A stretch of DNA of 64,000 nucleotides from Verrucomicrobiales bacterium (GTDB lineage: Bacteria; Verrucomicrobiota; Verrucomicrobiia; Limisphaerales; UBA11320). Below are positions 10,801 to 18,703 of the stretch, in pieces. The notes beneath the pieces were generated by a model. It did not search any database and had not been told where the DNA came from. It was given only the letters and a program-made list of their open reading frames with translations. Position 1 is the first letter of the stretch. The number at the start of each line of letters is the position of its first letter. The stretch covers positions 80,189-144,188 of the forward strand of contig JAEUHE010000151.1 of assembly GCA_016793885.1 (NCBI GenBank). The letters run 5' to 3'. A program made the position numbers and the translations under genes.

Positions 10801-11086
10801 TGACGGTGATCAGCGTGAACCCGAACATCGAGTTGGCGCGTACGGTTTTGACGCCCGCCAACCCTTGCAAGTTCACGGAGAGCGGGTAAGTGACCTGGTC
10901 CTCGACCTCTTGTGGACTGCGTCCCGGCCAGTCTGCGAAAACGATCACTTGGTTCTCGCTGAGATCGGGAATGGCATCGACGGGAGTTTGGTAGACGCTG
11001 CGAACTCCCCATCCAATGAGCACGAGGGTGAAGCACCCTACCAAGAACCGATTCCGCAACGACCATTCGATGAGTCGGTTGATCAT
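7850..11086 (-). CDS. cusA: CusA/CzcA family heavy-metal RND efflux transporter
   Basis: 1078 residues, the normal size for the HME-RND family. It starts IEWSLRNRFLVG, then the family stretch FADWPGRSPQEVEDQVTYP; the transmembrane motif VDAAIVMTENVIRH in the TM4 region carries the proton-relay aspartate. Two periplasmic porter regions alternate with about 12 membrane segments. The region ENRILMISTGIRAQLGIK is typical of CusA and SilA rather than drug exporters. It lies 9 bp downstream of the adaptor gene in the same operon, with its 3' end 15 bp from the convergent sigma-factor gene. The adaptor's CusB-like metal-binding domain points to copper or silver, but cobalt-zinc-cadmium specificity cannot be excluded. 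Confidence 0.93.
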   Translation of the reverse strand: MINRLIEWSLRNRFLVGCFTLVLIGWGVRSVYQTPVDAIPDLSENQVIVFADWPGRSPQEVEDQVTYPLSVNLQGLAGVKTVRANSMFGFTLITVIFEDRVDNYFARSRVLERLNYLGDALPSGVIPKLGPDATGLGWIYQYYLHVDPAKAQGGGYDLGELRALQDWFIRYQLNAVPGVAEVGSIGGFVQQYQIEVSSRRMRAASVSLQQVMAAVEQSNLNVGGKVIEENGMEFVVRGVGLVKSLTDLENIVLLEKDGVPVYLRDVATVERGGDFRRGTLDVGGREVVGGIVVMRTGENAMEVISRVKQKIASIGSSLPPGVTIRSFYDRSELIERTIDTLKHALAEEAILVTLAHILFLFHFRSILIVTFPLPLSILISFILMRQFGMTSNIMSLSGIAIAIGVLVDAAIVMTENVIRHCEEAEKQAALAGDDSKPNYFKLTLEASQQVGRPIFFAMVIIILAFVPVFALTGQEGKLFHPLAFTKTFAMAGSTLLAVTVVPVLCVLLVRGPFHSEDRNWLMRALLAIYDPALDWSLRNRKTVLAGAMFLLVAALVLALGFPASIRTQFQDRGWTRLAAATKGMGTEFMPTLNEGSLLFMPVLFPSTSLTEVKRIMAWQDQVISSFTQEVASVAGKLGRAETATDPAPVEMIETTIMLRPESEWRPGMTREKLIGEMTARLTELPGYIPGFLQPIENRILMISTGIRAQLGIKILGDDLNALQQKAYEVEQIVRQVQGAVGVAPSRVQGKPYLEIEANRIAMARYGLRVQDVLEIVETGLGGRTVSTTLEGRQRFPIQVRLDRQEREDLENLAQILVATPSGKTIPLGQLASLRRVQGPSEIASENGRLRVFVQANVQERDLGGFVQEVQSRLEKEIIPHLPKGMTIEYSGQYEHQLRARQTLTLIVPAVLLIIFVLLFMVYGSAKEAAHVILAVPFALTGGVFLQWWLGYHFSVAVWVGYIALFGTAIQTGVVMVVYLEERLHKKQKERGALFSRADLVDAVKDGARLRLRPKVMTVATIVASLLPIMWSTKTGAEIMKPLATPVIGGMISSLLHILIVTPVIFTWLRERELKKTTK

Positions 11087-11095
11087 GTAGGTTCC

Positions 11096-12850
11096 TCAGG
11101 GTTTGATTTCGGTGCCGCAATCAAGCATCTCGGCTCCGAAGTAGGGATTCCGGATCGGACCTCCTCCTTGAAGCCAGACGCCGGTTTTCGGAGCGCCTGG
11201 GAACGCCTTGGCCGTCATGGGACATTGATAAATTTTGAAGGTGCCCAAGCCTGGCTGTCGTTGAGCCGCCTTGGCGAAGTTCGAGGCCGAGCCGCTGAGA
11301 CGATGGAAAGACTGGCGTGCCGTCGGGAGATCCAGGGCCTGTGGGATCGAGGATTCCCGGGAAACCTCGGAGAGAAGCGGCTTCCAGACCGCTGTGTCGC
11401 CGATCGCGGCGAGCAACGCGGTCAGCGACTCCGCGATGCGGGAGCGCTCCTGGTTAAACCGTTCCAGGTCGTCTGCCGCCAAAGATGCCCCCAGATTGGA
11501 GAGGGCGGTCAGGAAAGCTTCCGTGGCCTTCGACGCTTCGGTAGTCAGCGCGGCAGTCGGCGGCGCTGTCTCGGTCTTCGCGGGAGCGGCGTTGCCGGCG
11601 TTGAGCTGAGCTTGCGAATCCAGAAGCAGATTCCCCATCGTCACCACCCTGTCGCCTTCCTCGAGTCCCTCGAGCACTTCCCAGGCGAGGTCGCCGAGAC
11701 GCCCCAGACGCACCTTTCGCTGTTGGTACTGTCCGTCACCCCGATCCAAATACACTACCGGCTGGCCATTTGGGTTGAGAACCGCGGTTCGAGGCACGGT
11801 CAATACCTCGGGGATCGTGAGGTCCACCACACCTTCCGCGTAGAGCCTGTGCAACAGCTCTCTTCGCTTCCGTCCACCCTCTTCAATCAGCGGGTTAGGC
11901 ACCTCGACCCGCACCTTGGCGCTCCGAGTCGCTTCGTTGAGATTGGGATCGATGAAGCGGATGGATGCGAGATAGCTTTTTCCTGGTACGGCCGGGGTGG
12001 AGACATCGACTGGCAGCCCGAGCTTGATCCAAGGTAGATCGCGTTCGTAGGCATCAAACTTGAACCACATGGTGGAGAAGTCGGCGAGTTCGAAGAGCTT
12101 TTCTCCCTCCTTGACGTACTGTCCGGCGTAAACCTCGCGCGACACCACCGTGCCGCTCATGGGCGACAAGATTTGAACCAGATGGGCGTCCTCCGGGCGC
12201 TGGGGCAGTGAGGCGATCTGCTGTTTGGCGATACCCATCAGGAGTAGTCTTCTCTCGGCTGACTGGCGCATCTGTTCCAGGCCGGGGCGGATCGCGTCCG
12301 ACGCATGCTCCAACTGCTTGAGGATTCCAAGATACTCATGCTCGAGGGCGAGCAGGGGGAGGCTGTGAAAGGTGGCCAGGGGTTCCCCCTCGACGACTTC
12401 GGCTCCCGTGTATTGGACGTGAAGTTCCTCGATGCGGCCTTCGATGGTGGCGGATAATCTTCGATGCTTGGTGTCGTCGTCCTCCAGAACGCCCGCGACC
12501 CGAAGTGTTTTGTGTAGCTTTTGCCGTCCGATGACTTCACTGCGAACTCCGGAAACGGTGATGCTGCTGGCACTGAGCACTACCAGATCGGCGGGCGTGT
12601 CCAGGCCCTTCTGACCCTCGAACACCGGGGTCAGGGGCATTCCGCAGATGGTGCACTTGCCTGGTTGATCGGACTTAACCCATGGATGCATCGCACTCTG
12701 ATAGAACAGAACTTTGCGCTCGGATTCCGGAGCGGTCAGGGTTGTGCCCGAGGCAGGCGCGCCCGGAGGCTGGCGCTTGGCAGCCCACCAAGCCCCGGTC
12801 GCCGAGAGGATCGCCACCGCGATGAGTAGTGTTATCGAGCGTGTGTTCAT
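11096..12850 (-). CDS. cusB: CusB-type periplasmic adaptor with heavy-metal binding domain
   Basis: 584 residues. One N-terminal hydrophobic segment anchors or exports it. Residues of about 48-82 form a heavy-metal-binding motif (YQSAMHPWVKSDQPG followed by CTICGMPLTPV), in which the usual first cysteine is serine. The membrane-fusion-protein core follows (barrel-sandwich and alpha-hairpin with GTVVSREVYAGQYVKEGEKL). The C-terminal third has a DUF3347-like helical region and a final metal-site-like segment (YQCPMT...MLDCGTEIKP), an elaborate form of the adaptor. Its ATG overlaps the TGA of the preceding outer-membrane gene, and a strong CAGGAGGTCAA site lies directly upstream. It bridges CusA and the TolC-like channel and probably delivers periplasmic metal. 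Confidence 0.92.
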   Translation of the reverse strand: MNTRSITLLIAVAILSATGAWWAAKRQPPGAPASGTTLTAPESERKVLFYQSAMHPWVKSDQPGKCTICGMPLTPVFEGQKGLDTPADLVVLSASSITVSGVRSEVIGRQKLHKTLRVAGVLEDDDTKHRRLSATIEGRIEELHVQYTGAEVVEGEPLATFHSLPLLALEHEYLGILKQLEHASDAIRPGLEQMRQSAERRLLLMGIAKQQIASLPQRPEDAHLVQILSPMSGTVVSREVYAGQYVKEGEKLFELADFSTMWFKFDAYERDLPWIKLGLPVDVSTPAVPGKSYLASIRFIDPNLNEATRSAKVRVEVPNPLIEEGGRKRRELLHRLYAEGVVDLTIPEVLTVPRTAVLNPNGQPVVYLDRGDGQYQQRKVRLGRLGDLAWEVLEGLEEGDRVVTMGNLLLDSQAQLNAGNAAPAKTETAPPTAALTTEASKATEAFLTALSNLGASLAADDLERFNQERSRIAESLTALLAAIGDTAVWKPLLSEVSRESSIPQALDLPTARQSFHRLSGSASNFAKAAQRQPGLGTFKIYQCPMTAKAFPGAPKTGVWLQGGGPIRNPYFGAEMLDCGTEIKP

Positions 12851-14316
12851 TTGACCTCCTGAGCTTGCTTGGGGGGGATTGCAGCGGTTGGTTTTCGAAT
12901 GAGCTCCAACTCCTCAAGGTCGGTGAGGCCGCAGCACAGGAGCAGTTCGGAAAGGGCCTGGTGCTGCTCGGCAATCGCGCGCGCGTAGCCTAGCTGGCTT
13001 TCCAAGTGCATGCGTCTGCCTTCCATCATGTCGTTGAATGCGCCTCGGTTGGCCATCCAGGAACTGGCGGCCGTGCGAAGCGCCAGCTCGCTCCGCGGGA
13101 GGATCTTGGTGGCAATGGCAACGGCCTCGCGTCGCGCCGCATCCACCCGAACCAACAGCAGGTGGATTTCTTCGCGCACCCCAAGCGCGTAGTCTTGTGC
13201 GTCCCAGGCCGCGGCTTCCGCTTTTCGCTGCTCGCGCTCAAGATCTTTCCGATAGAATCGTCGATTGAACCAGGGCAGGTTCATCCCCACCATGAAGGTG
13301 CCTTCACGAAAGCCGCCATCGCCGGAGAATTGGCGTCCTTCGATCCCCAGGCTCAGTTCCGGCAGCCGCTGACGGCGAACGAGAGCAACCCGGGATTCCG
13401 CGACTTGGACCTCCTGACGCAGCATTCGCAATTGCGGCTCATTTCTCAGCGCCAGCTCCACCAGCTTTTCGGAGTAGGGCAGGTCCTCCGCCATTTCGGG
13501 GAGCAACAGGGGGGGCACCGGGGTAAACTCCGGGCGGTTCAGCAGGCGGTTGACTGTGACTTGTTGGTGTGACAGTTCGTTGGTGCGGCTGATCATCTCC
13601 TCGCCCACGCGGGTGAGTTCGTTTTGGAGGCGCAGCACTTCGATCTGCGAGCTGCCACCGACGGCATAGCGCTGTTCGGCATTTCGCGCCCAACCGTGGA
13701 GCTGTGCCAGATCCTCTTGGGCCACTTCGACCGAGCGTCGAGCCAAGGCCGCTCGGAGTAACGCCAAGGCGAGGTCGCGTCTTACAATCTGGAGTTGGTA
13801 GTCGGCGAAAGCCGCCGCTGCGCGCGTTTCCTCGGCGATCGACTTTCGTTGGAGCGTGGCCTTGCCATAGAGCGGCAGCTTCTGTTCGGCACCGTAGATG
13901 AGATCACCTTCCTCCCGCAGGTCTGGACCGCGATCCGACGAAAGGGTGCCTCCCCACTTCAAAGTTGGGTCTTCCCAGCTGCGTACACTCTCCGCGTCGG
14001 CTTGGGTGGCGGCAATGCGCGCGTCGGCCGCCTTGAATCTTGGGTGGTTGGTGCGAGCGAGTTCCAGGTAGTCGCTGATCACCTTGGGAGTGATGATGAC
14101 CCCCCCGGCGACCTGGCTCGGGTCGGCTGCGGCCGCTTCCAAGGAGAACGTTCTAAGTGAACTGTCCAATGCCAGCAGCATGACGAATAGCAGCCAGCCC
14201 TTCGCGGCGCTCCATCGAAGGGGGGGGCGACGGAGGCGGAGATGGGCATTGGGCAGTGGGCTCTGCCGCGCCTGTCTGCGCGCGGCTCGATTCGGAATCC
14301 AGAAATGGAACTTCAT
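12847..14316 (-). CDS. TolC/CusC-family outer membrane efflux protein
   Basis: 489 residues from ATG 14316; an in-frame ATG at 14343 is possible, while the frame extending further upstream overlaps another gene and is not believed. A long basic N-terminus precedes a signal-like hydrophobic segment (WLLFVMLLALDSSL). The mature part shows the two pseudo-repeats of TolC channels, e.g. DYLELARTNHPRFKAADARI and VELALRNEPQLRMLRQEVQV, with long amphipathic helices. No lipobox cysteine is obvious. It is the outer-membrane member of the tripartite efflux system coded with the CusB- and CusA-like genes, translationally coupled to the adaptor by a 4-base overlap. Confidence 0.9.
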   Translation of the reverse strand: MKFHFWIPNRAARRQARQSPLPNAHLRLRRPPLRWSAAKGWLLFVMLLALDSSLRTFSLEAAAADPSQVAGGVIITPKVISDYLELARTNHPRFKAADARIAATQADAESVRSWEDPTLKWGGTLSSDRGPDLREEGDLIYGAEQKLPLYGKATLQRKSIAEETRAAAAFADYQLQIVRRDLALALLRAALARRSVEVAQEDLAQLHGWARNAEQRYAVGGSSQIEVLRLQNELTRVGEEMISRTNELSHQQVTVNRLLNRPEFTPVPPLLLPEMAEDLPYSEKLVELALRNEPQLRMLRQEVQVAESRVALVRRQRLPELSLGIEGRQFSGDGGFREGTFMVGMNLPWFNRRFYRKDLEREQRKAEAAAWDAQDYALGVREEIHLLLVRVDAARREAVAIATKILPRSELALRTAASSWMANRGAFNDMMEGRRMHLESQLGYARAIAEQHQALSELLLCCGLTDLEELELIRKPTAAIPPKQAQEVK

Positions 14317-14486
14317 AGTCTTGCGCTGACTCTGTTGGAACATCGTGTCATCAGTTTGCCTCGTTGAGGCTCCCGGACGATCCGGTGGCTGAATGCCCTT
14401 ACAGGACATGGAGACTGAGAGAGGGGCCGAATGTGCCAGTGGAACACCGGTTCTGGGCACACGCCTGGTGCAGGGAAGCGAGAAGG

Positions 14487-14900
14487 TCAGATCAGCCAGG
14501 CGCAGTTTCGGTCGAACAGCGGTGGTAGAATGGATTCCGAAGCTGGACAGGGGGCGGGGAACGCAAGAGGTGTCAGGTGGGCACGGCGTTGAAACTCGAC
14601 CCACTGGGGAGGATACACTGAATCGGGTCCCTCGCGGAAGGGTGCGAGAGAAGGAGAGGCAGGGGGGGCAGTGGGCCGGTTGTCTGGTGAGCGCATCGAA
14701 CAACACGAGGCTCGACCGCACGAACTCGTCTCCGCAGCCGCTGAGGCACAGCCACAGGCAAGCGTCTGGACGTTTGTCGTTGCTTGCTGTGGCCCGAAAA
14801 GCGTGAAGGGACAACTTGAATCGGCGAAGGCCTGCAGTATGATCAGGCAAAGGCAGACGGCAGTGAGCAAAAGGCGGTGACTGGTACGTCTGAAGTCCAC
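14487..14900 (-). CDS. Small secreted cysteine-containing protein, metal-efflux operon
   Basis: 137 residues from a GTG at 14900. A clear signal peptide (LLLTAVCLCLIILQAFA) is followed by a short segment with several cysteines (LACGCASAAA, SSCGRASCCSM) and a proline-rich C-terminal half. I do not recognise the family. It sits 9 bp after the TRASH/YHS-like gene and before the TolC-like gene on the same strand, so it likely belongs to the efflux operon. A role as a periplasmic metal-binding or stress protein is inference from cysteines and context only. The start codon and reality of the gene are less certain than for its neighbours. Confidence 0.55.
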   Translation of the reverse strand: MDFRRTSHRLLLTAVCLCLIILQAFADSSCPFTLFGPQQATTNVQTLACGCASAAAETSSCGRASCCSMRSPDNRPTAPPASPSLAPFREGPDSVYPPQWVEFQRRAHLTPLAFPAPCPASESILPPLFDRNCAWLI

Positions 14901-14909
14901 GGAAATTGG

Positions 14910-15227
14910 TTATTTCGCGCTCTTTTTCGCTTCCTTGTCAGCTGTTTCCTTCATTTTCTTGAGCAACTTGGCTGGGTTCTTCTTGAAATCCTTCAGGCAG
15001 CTCTTGCAGCACAGTTTGACCTCTTGTCCTTCGTGTACGAAGGAGTAAGATTTCATGCTGGGATCCGCATCCAAGGTCTCATCCGAAACAAGGCAGGTCT
15101 TGAGCGGATAGGGCTTGGCCTTTTTGGACTCCTTACCCTCGGCCTGTTCGGCCCCGACGGGTGATTGCCCCATCGCGATGATCGCGATTCCCGTCAACAA
15201 AGAGGTGAAGGTGTGGATAGTTTTCAT
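14910..15227 (-). CDS. Small secreted TRASH/YHS-like metal-binding protein
   Basis: 105 residues. A signal peptide (about 1-26, ending near GQSPVGAEQ) precedes a compact domain with one early cysteine (LKTCLVSDE), a YSFVHEG turn and a VKLCCKSCLKDF cluster, resembling TRASH/YHS zinc-ribbon-like domains used in copper and other heavy-metal sensing or binding. The C-terminus is lysine-rich. It is the first gene of the minus-strand efflux operon and shares a roughly 140 bp upstream region with the divergent EboA-like small gene. AGGA lies 9 bases before the ATG. The most likely role is periplasmic metal capture ahead of the RND pump. Confidence 0.75.
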   Translation of the reverse strand: MKTIHTFTSLLTGIAIIAMGQSPVGAEQAEGKESKKAKPYPLKTCLVSDETLDADPSMKSYSFVHEGQEVKLCCKSCLKDFKKNPAKLLKKMKETADKEAKKSAK

Positions 15228-15367
15228 CAGAATATTCCTAGTTGAATCAACGTGCCTAATTTCATATACGCGTCAACTGGCTAAATCACTCAAAATTTTT
15301 GATGGAGGGAAAGATGGACGAATAGAGGCGGTCCTGGCTACCGTCCAACCTTACACTGAACTCGACT

Positions 15368-15649
15368 ATGACCCGTCAGCAAGTGTTGGATCTTTATTTT
15401 ATGGATGCGCGTGCGCGCTTGATCGATATCGCTGCTTTTCTCGATCGCCTGGATCGAGCGTCAGGCGATGCCGACTTCCGGCTGGCCGCATATCGGCAAG
15501 CTTTGCAGGAACTTACCGGCGTCGAACCTGATCGCGCCAAGCGAGTGCTGCTGAGTCTGAGCGATCCTACCGTTGAGCCTATTCCCGCTGCCCCGGGGAA
15601 GGGAGCGGTGGGCGCTTGGCCGGGCGTTGGCTCTGTCTCCACCCGGTAG
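15368..15649 (+). CDS. Small conserved-looking protein at head of Ebo-like cluster
   Basis: 93 residues with no signal peptide. The N-terminal half is a helical segment (FMDARARLIDIAAFLDRLDRA) and the end has SDPTVEPIP before a glycine/alanine tail. I associate this layout with small proteins encoded next to TatD-like and EboE-like genes in Planctomycetes and Verrucomicrobia, but cannot confirm the family name. It lies 14 bp upstream of the TatD-like gene on the same strand, so co-transcription is likely. Function unknown; a structural or accessory role for the neighbouring metal-dependent hydrolase is a guess. Confidence 0.6.
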   Translation: MTRQQVLDLYFMDARARLIDIAAFLDRLDRASGDADFRLAAYRQALQELTGVEPDRAKRVLLSLSDPTVEPIPAAPGKGAVGAWPGVGSVSTR

Positions 15650-15663
15650 TTCGCTTCCTGCCT

Positions 15664-16473
15664 ATGCGCTACATTGAGCCTCACGGTCATATGGTCAGCC
15701 GGACGACGGATGACTACCGAGACATGGTCACCGCCGGGTGCCAGGCGGTCTGCGAGCCAGCCTTCTGGGCGGGTTTTGACCGCAGTTCCTCCAGTGGTTT
15801 CTATGACTATTTCTGTCAGTTGACTGACTATGAACCGAAGCGCGCCGCCAAGTTCGGTTTGCCGCACTTCTGCTGGCTTTGCATTAATCCCAAGGAGTCG
15901 GAAGATGTGAAGCTAGCGGAGGAGGTTATCTCCCTGATTCCCGATTTCTTGACGCGACCGACCGTCCTGGGCATTGGCGAAATTGGCCTGAACAAGAATT
16001 CGCGCAATGAGATGAAGGTGTTGGAGCTGCACGTGGACCTCGCCGCACGGCATGACCAATTGATCCTGGTGCACACGCCGCATCTGGAGGATAAGCTGAA
16101 AGGGACGCGCCTGATCTTGGATGTGCTCAAGAGCGACTCGCGGATCCGACCCGAACGATGCATCATTGATCACGTTGAAGAGCACACGGTGCAAATGGTT
16201 CTGGATGCCGGCTTCTGGGCGGGGATGACTCTGTATCCGGAATCCAAGTGTACCGCGGCGAGGGCCGTGGACATTGTGGAACAGTATGGCGCGCAGCAGA
16301 TCTGGATGAACAGCGCCTGCGATTGGGGCGTGAGCGTGCCGTTGGCCGTTCCCTACGCGGCACTGGAGATGCGCAAACGGGGGCATAGTGCGGAGGCGAT
16401 CGATCGGCTCATCTACCAGAACCCCATCCGATTTCTGAGCCAAACGCCCAAGTTCAAGCTTCCGGCTGCTTGA
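15664..16473 (+). CDS. TatD-like metal-dependent hydrolase (EboB-like)
   Basis: 269 residues from ATG 15664. The metal-binding HxH motif appears at the first strand (YIEPHGHM), a GIGEIGL segment matches the TatD glutamate strand, and LVHTPH and CIIDHVEE carry further histidines; a late tryptophan/aspartate segment (NSACDWG) supplies the last metal ligand. The fold is a TIM-barrel amidohydrolase relative. It is flanked by a small gene upstream and the EboE-like gene 22 bp downstream, a pairing seen in Ebo-type clusters, so its substrate may be a small metabolite rather than DNA. The EboB-like assignment rests on context. Confidence 0.75.
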   Translation: MRYIEPHGHMVSRTTDDYRDMVTAGCQAVCEPAFWAGFDRSSSSGFYDYFCQLTDYEPKRAAKFGLPHFCWLCINPKESEDVKLAEEVISLIPDFLTRPTVLGIGEIGLNKNSRNEMKVLELHVDLAARHDQLILVHTPHLEDKLKGTRLILDVLKSDSRIRPERCIIDHVEEHTVQMVLDAGFWAGMTLYPESKCTAARAVDIVEQYGAQQIWMNSACDWGVSVPLAVPYAALEMRKRGHSAEAIDRLIYQNPIRFLSQTPKFKLPAA

Positions 16474-16495
16474 GCATCAGGAGGACCACCCTTTC

Positions 16496-17665
16496 ATGAA
16501 ACTGAAACATGGCCTACACCTGGCCTACTGCACCAATATCCATCGAGGGGAGAACTGGGCGGAGACCTTTCACAACCTTCAGCACTACACGCTTGCCGTC
16601 CGAGAGCGAGTGGCTCCCCGGGTTCCTTACGCGATCGGGTTAAGGTTGGGGGTGCAGGCTGCTCGCGAACTGGCCGACCCGGGGCAGTTGGCTGGGTTCC
16701 GGCGGTGGCTGGATGACCACGATTGCTACGTGTTCACAATCAACGGTTTTCCTTACGGGCAGTTCCACGGCACCCGCGTGAAAGAGCAGGTCTATGCGCC
16801 GGACTGGACAACCCAAGAACGACTTGACTATACCTGCCTCCTTTTCGACGTGTTGGGGCAGTTGGTTCCGGACGGTGTGGAGGGAAGCGTGAGCACGGTG
16901 CCGGTGAGCTTCAAGGAGTTCATGAAGGAACCACGCCAGGAAGCCGCTGCGCGCAGCAAGCTGTGGCAGTGTGTTGAGTCCGTCGAAAAGGCCTCTCGCA
17001 AATGGGGCCGACGGCTGCATCTGGGGCTAGAACCTGAGCCCCTGTGCCATCTGGAAACGACCCCTGAGACCGTGGCTTTCTTCGATCGGATGCAGCGTGA
17101 TCGTCCAGGCGATCTGCGTTTGAGGGAACATCTCGGTGTGAACTATGACTGCTGCCATTTGGCCGTGGAGTTTGAATCCGCCGGCTTGTCGCTCGAGAAG
17201 CTTAAGCAGTCTGGTATTCGGATCAGCAAACTGCACCTGAGTTCAGCGCTTCGTGTGTCCCCAAATCCAGAGGTGCGCCAGGCCCTGCGAGAGTTCGCGG
17301 ACGACACATACTTTCATCAGGTGGTCGCTCGATCCGCGGGCGGTGAAATCACCCGTTACCGAGATCTTGACGTAGCGTTGGCGGGTCACAACCACCTCCC
17401 GCCGGCTTTGACCGATGAGTGGCGCATCCATTTTCACATACCTCTCCACAGCGGTCCTACTGCCCTGTTTCAGACGACCTCAGATCATCTCAAGGAGGCC
17501 CTGGATTGGTTGGGAACCCATCCCGGGCTATGTACGCACCTCGAGATGGAGACCTATACTTGGGAGGTCATGCCTGCTGAGTTGAAGCGGCGGAGCGTCG
17601 TGGATCAGCTGGTGGCGGAATACGATTGGACGTTAGTTGAGCTGCGGAAGCGCGGGCTGGCGTGA
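16496..17665 (+). CDS. EboE-like TIM-barrel protein (metabolite traffic type)
   Basis: 389 residues. The N-terminus (LAYCTNIHRGENWAETF) and the segment TINGFPYGQFHG are features I recognise from EboE, a xylose-isomerase-like TIM barrel. HLGLEPEPLCHLE supplies the barrel metal-ligand glutamate, and GVNYDCCHLAVEFE and KLHLSSALR continue the barrel; TWEVMPAELK is near the C-terminus. Ebo proteins are reported to help export a periplasmic precursor of isoprenoid-like or other natural products. AGGAGG lies 8 bp before the ATG. The 3' end overlaps the convergent GNAT gene by 33 bp. No UbiA, EboD-like or EboF-like gene follows, so the cluster is incomplete here. Confidence 0.7.
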   Translation: MKLKHGLHLAYCTNIHRGENWAETFHNLQHYTLAVRERVAPRVPYAIGLRLGVQAARELADPGQLAGFRRWLDDHDCYVFTINGFPYGQFHGTRVKEQVYAPDWTTQERLDYTCLLFDVLGQLVPDGVEGSVSTVPVSFKEFMKEPRQEAAARSKLWQCVESVEKASRKWGRRLHLGLEPEPLCHLETTPETVAFFDRMQRDRPGDLRLREHLGVNYDCCHLAVEFESAGLSLEKLKQSGIRISKLHLSSALRVSPNPEVRQALREFADDTYFHQVVARSAGGEITRYRDLDVALAGHNHLPPALTDEWRIHFHIPLHSGPTALFQTTSDHLKEALDWLGTHPGLCTHLEMETYTWEVMPAELKRRSVVDQLVAEYDWTLVELRKRGLA

Positions 17666-18406
17666 CGCCAGCGCGCCTCGGCTGCGGAGCTCGGCGGTGA
17701 TGGCAGAGAGACCTAGATTTTGTTGACCCGCGACGTCAAAGTTCGAGGGATCTAGCCATTCCTCAAACGCGGCTCGTATGGCCGGCCATTCGCTATCAAG
17801 GATGGAGAACCACGATGTATCCCGGTTTCTTCCCTTGTAGACCGTCGCCTGGCGGAAGGTTCCCTCGAACTTAAACCCTAGTCTTAAGGCCGCTCGACAT
17901 GAATTCGCGTTGAGCGAGTCACATTTCCATTCGTAGCGGCGGTATCCGAGGGCAAATGCGCGCTGCATTAACAAGAACATCGCCTCTGTGGCGGCCGCGG
18001 TTCGGCGCAAGGCTGGAGAGTAGCACAGGTGTCCGACCTCGATAGATCCTTGCTCGGGAGCAATTCGCAGATAACCAGCCACCCCCACGGCCTTGAGTTC
18101 TTCGAAATCAATGATGGCGTAGAGTTGAGGATCCTCCTGTTTGCTGACGAATTCGACCCACTGCATGTAACTCGCCAAGTTGGGGAAGGGCCCATAGGGC
18201 AGGTAGGTCCACAAGCCGGAGTCGCCTTCGCTGGTCAAAGCGTAGTAAAGTTCGGCGGCGTGTCGCTTCACATTGATCGGCTCCAGTTGGCAGAACCGGC
18301 CCCTTAAGGTATCGCGGTCCGGGTGAGCGGGGGGATGCCAATCGGGCAACGGAACCCCAATGGGCTGCCCATGTTCGTTGAAGATGTCCGACACGTTTGT
18401 TCTCAC
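17633..18406 (-). CDS. GNAT family N-acetyltransferase (RimJ/RimL-like)
   Basis: 257 residues from a GTG at 18406; a GTG at 18394 is also possible, and no ATG is available early in the frame. The fold is indicated by LRGRFCQLEPINVKRHAAELY, then VGVAGYLRI, EVGHLCYSP (acetyl-CoA binding strand) and YEWKCDSLNANSCRAALRLGFKFEG, the usual GNAT helix-strand near the acetyl donor. RimJ-type members acetylate ribosomal protein N-termini or small molecules, and the target is not identifiable here. The 3' end overlaps the EboE-like gene on the opposite strand. Upstream lies a repeat-bearing region before SMC. Confidence 0.82.
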   Translation of the reverse strand: MRTNVSDIFNEHGQPIGVPLPDWHPPAHPDRDTLRGRFCQLEPINVKRHAAELYYALTSEGDSGLWTYLPYGPFPNLASYMQWVEFVSKQEDPQLYAIIDFEELKAVGVAGYLRIAPEQGSIEVGHLCYSPALRRTAAATEAMFLLMQRAFALGYRRYEWKCDSLNANSCRAALRLGFKFEGTFRQATVYKGRNRDTSWFSILDSEWPAIRAAFEEWLDPSNFDVAGQQNLGLSAITAELRSRGALASRQPALPQLN

Positions 18407-18703
18407 TAAATCACCATACCTTAAAGCTAAGGATAAGGAAAGATCGAACACTGTAGACTTGGAGAGAAATGTGAGGCCTGTCCCTCCTGTAACCAACCGT
18501 GTAACCAACCGGCGGATTGAGGCCTGTCCCTCCTGTAACCCACTGGCGGATGGAGGCCTGTCCCTGCAGATGATCCGGATGGTAATTGCTGGGTGGGTAA
18601 AAACTTCCACCCATTAGTTGTAGGGTTGTGAATAACTTTCCACCATATCTTGTGGCTTTGATCTTTACTCAGGGCGGGTTCCTGGGATTTACTCTGACTC
18701 GAC
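18407..18703. repeat. Divergent intergenic region with three direct repeats
   Basis: Between the GNAT gene and SMC. The 22-nt unit GAGGCCTGTCCCTCCTGTAA plus CC starts at 18473 and 18519, and a shortened copy starts at 18553; spacings are 46 and 34 bp. The unit is followed by GGCGGAT in two instances. The block precedes SMC by about 130 bp. A TGTGAATAA (18628-18636), which matches a DnaA-box consensus on the opposite strand, is isolated and not taken as an origin. Confidence 0.6.

Noticed and set aside
10508..12037. Long plus-strand open frame over the RND and adaptor genes
   Set aside because: Antisense of well-supported CusA/CusB-like genes, with arginine-rich composition and no homology pattern.
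12847..14850. 667-residue version of the TolC-like protein starting at 14850
   Set aside because: The added 178 residues have no homology pattern and overlap a separate cysteine-containing gene in another frame; ATG 14316 gives a normal length.
18473..18574. CRISPR array
   Set aside because: Only three repeat copies with uneven spacing, no consistent spacers and no cas genes.
18628..18636. DnaA-box-like TGTGAATAA upstream of smc
   Set aside because: A single site without an AT-rich unwinding element or dnaA/dnaN neighbours, so no origin is called.
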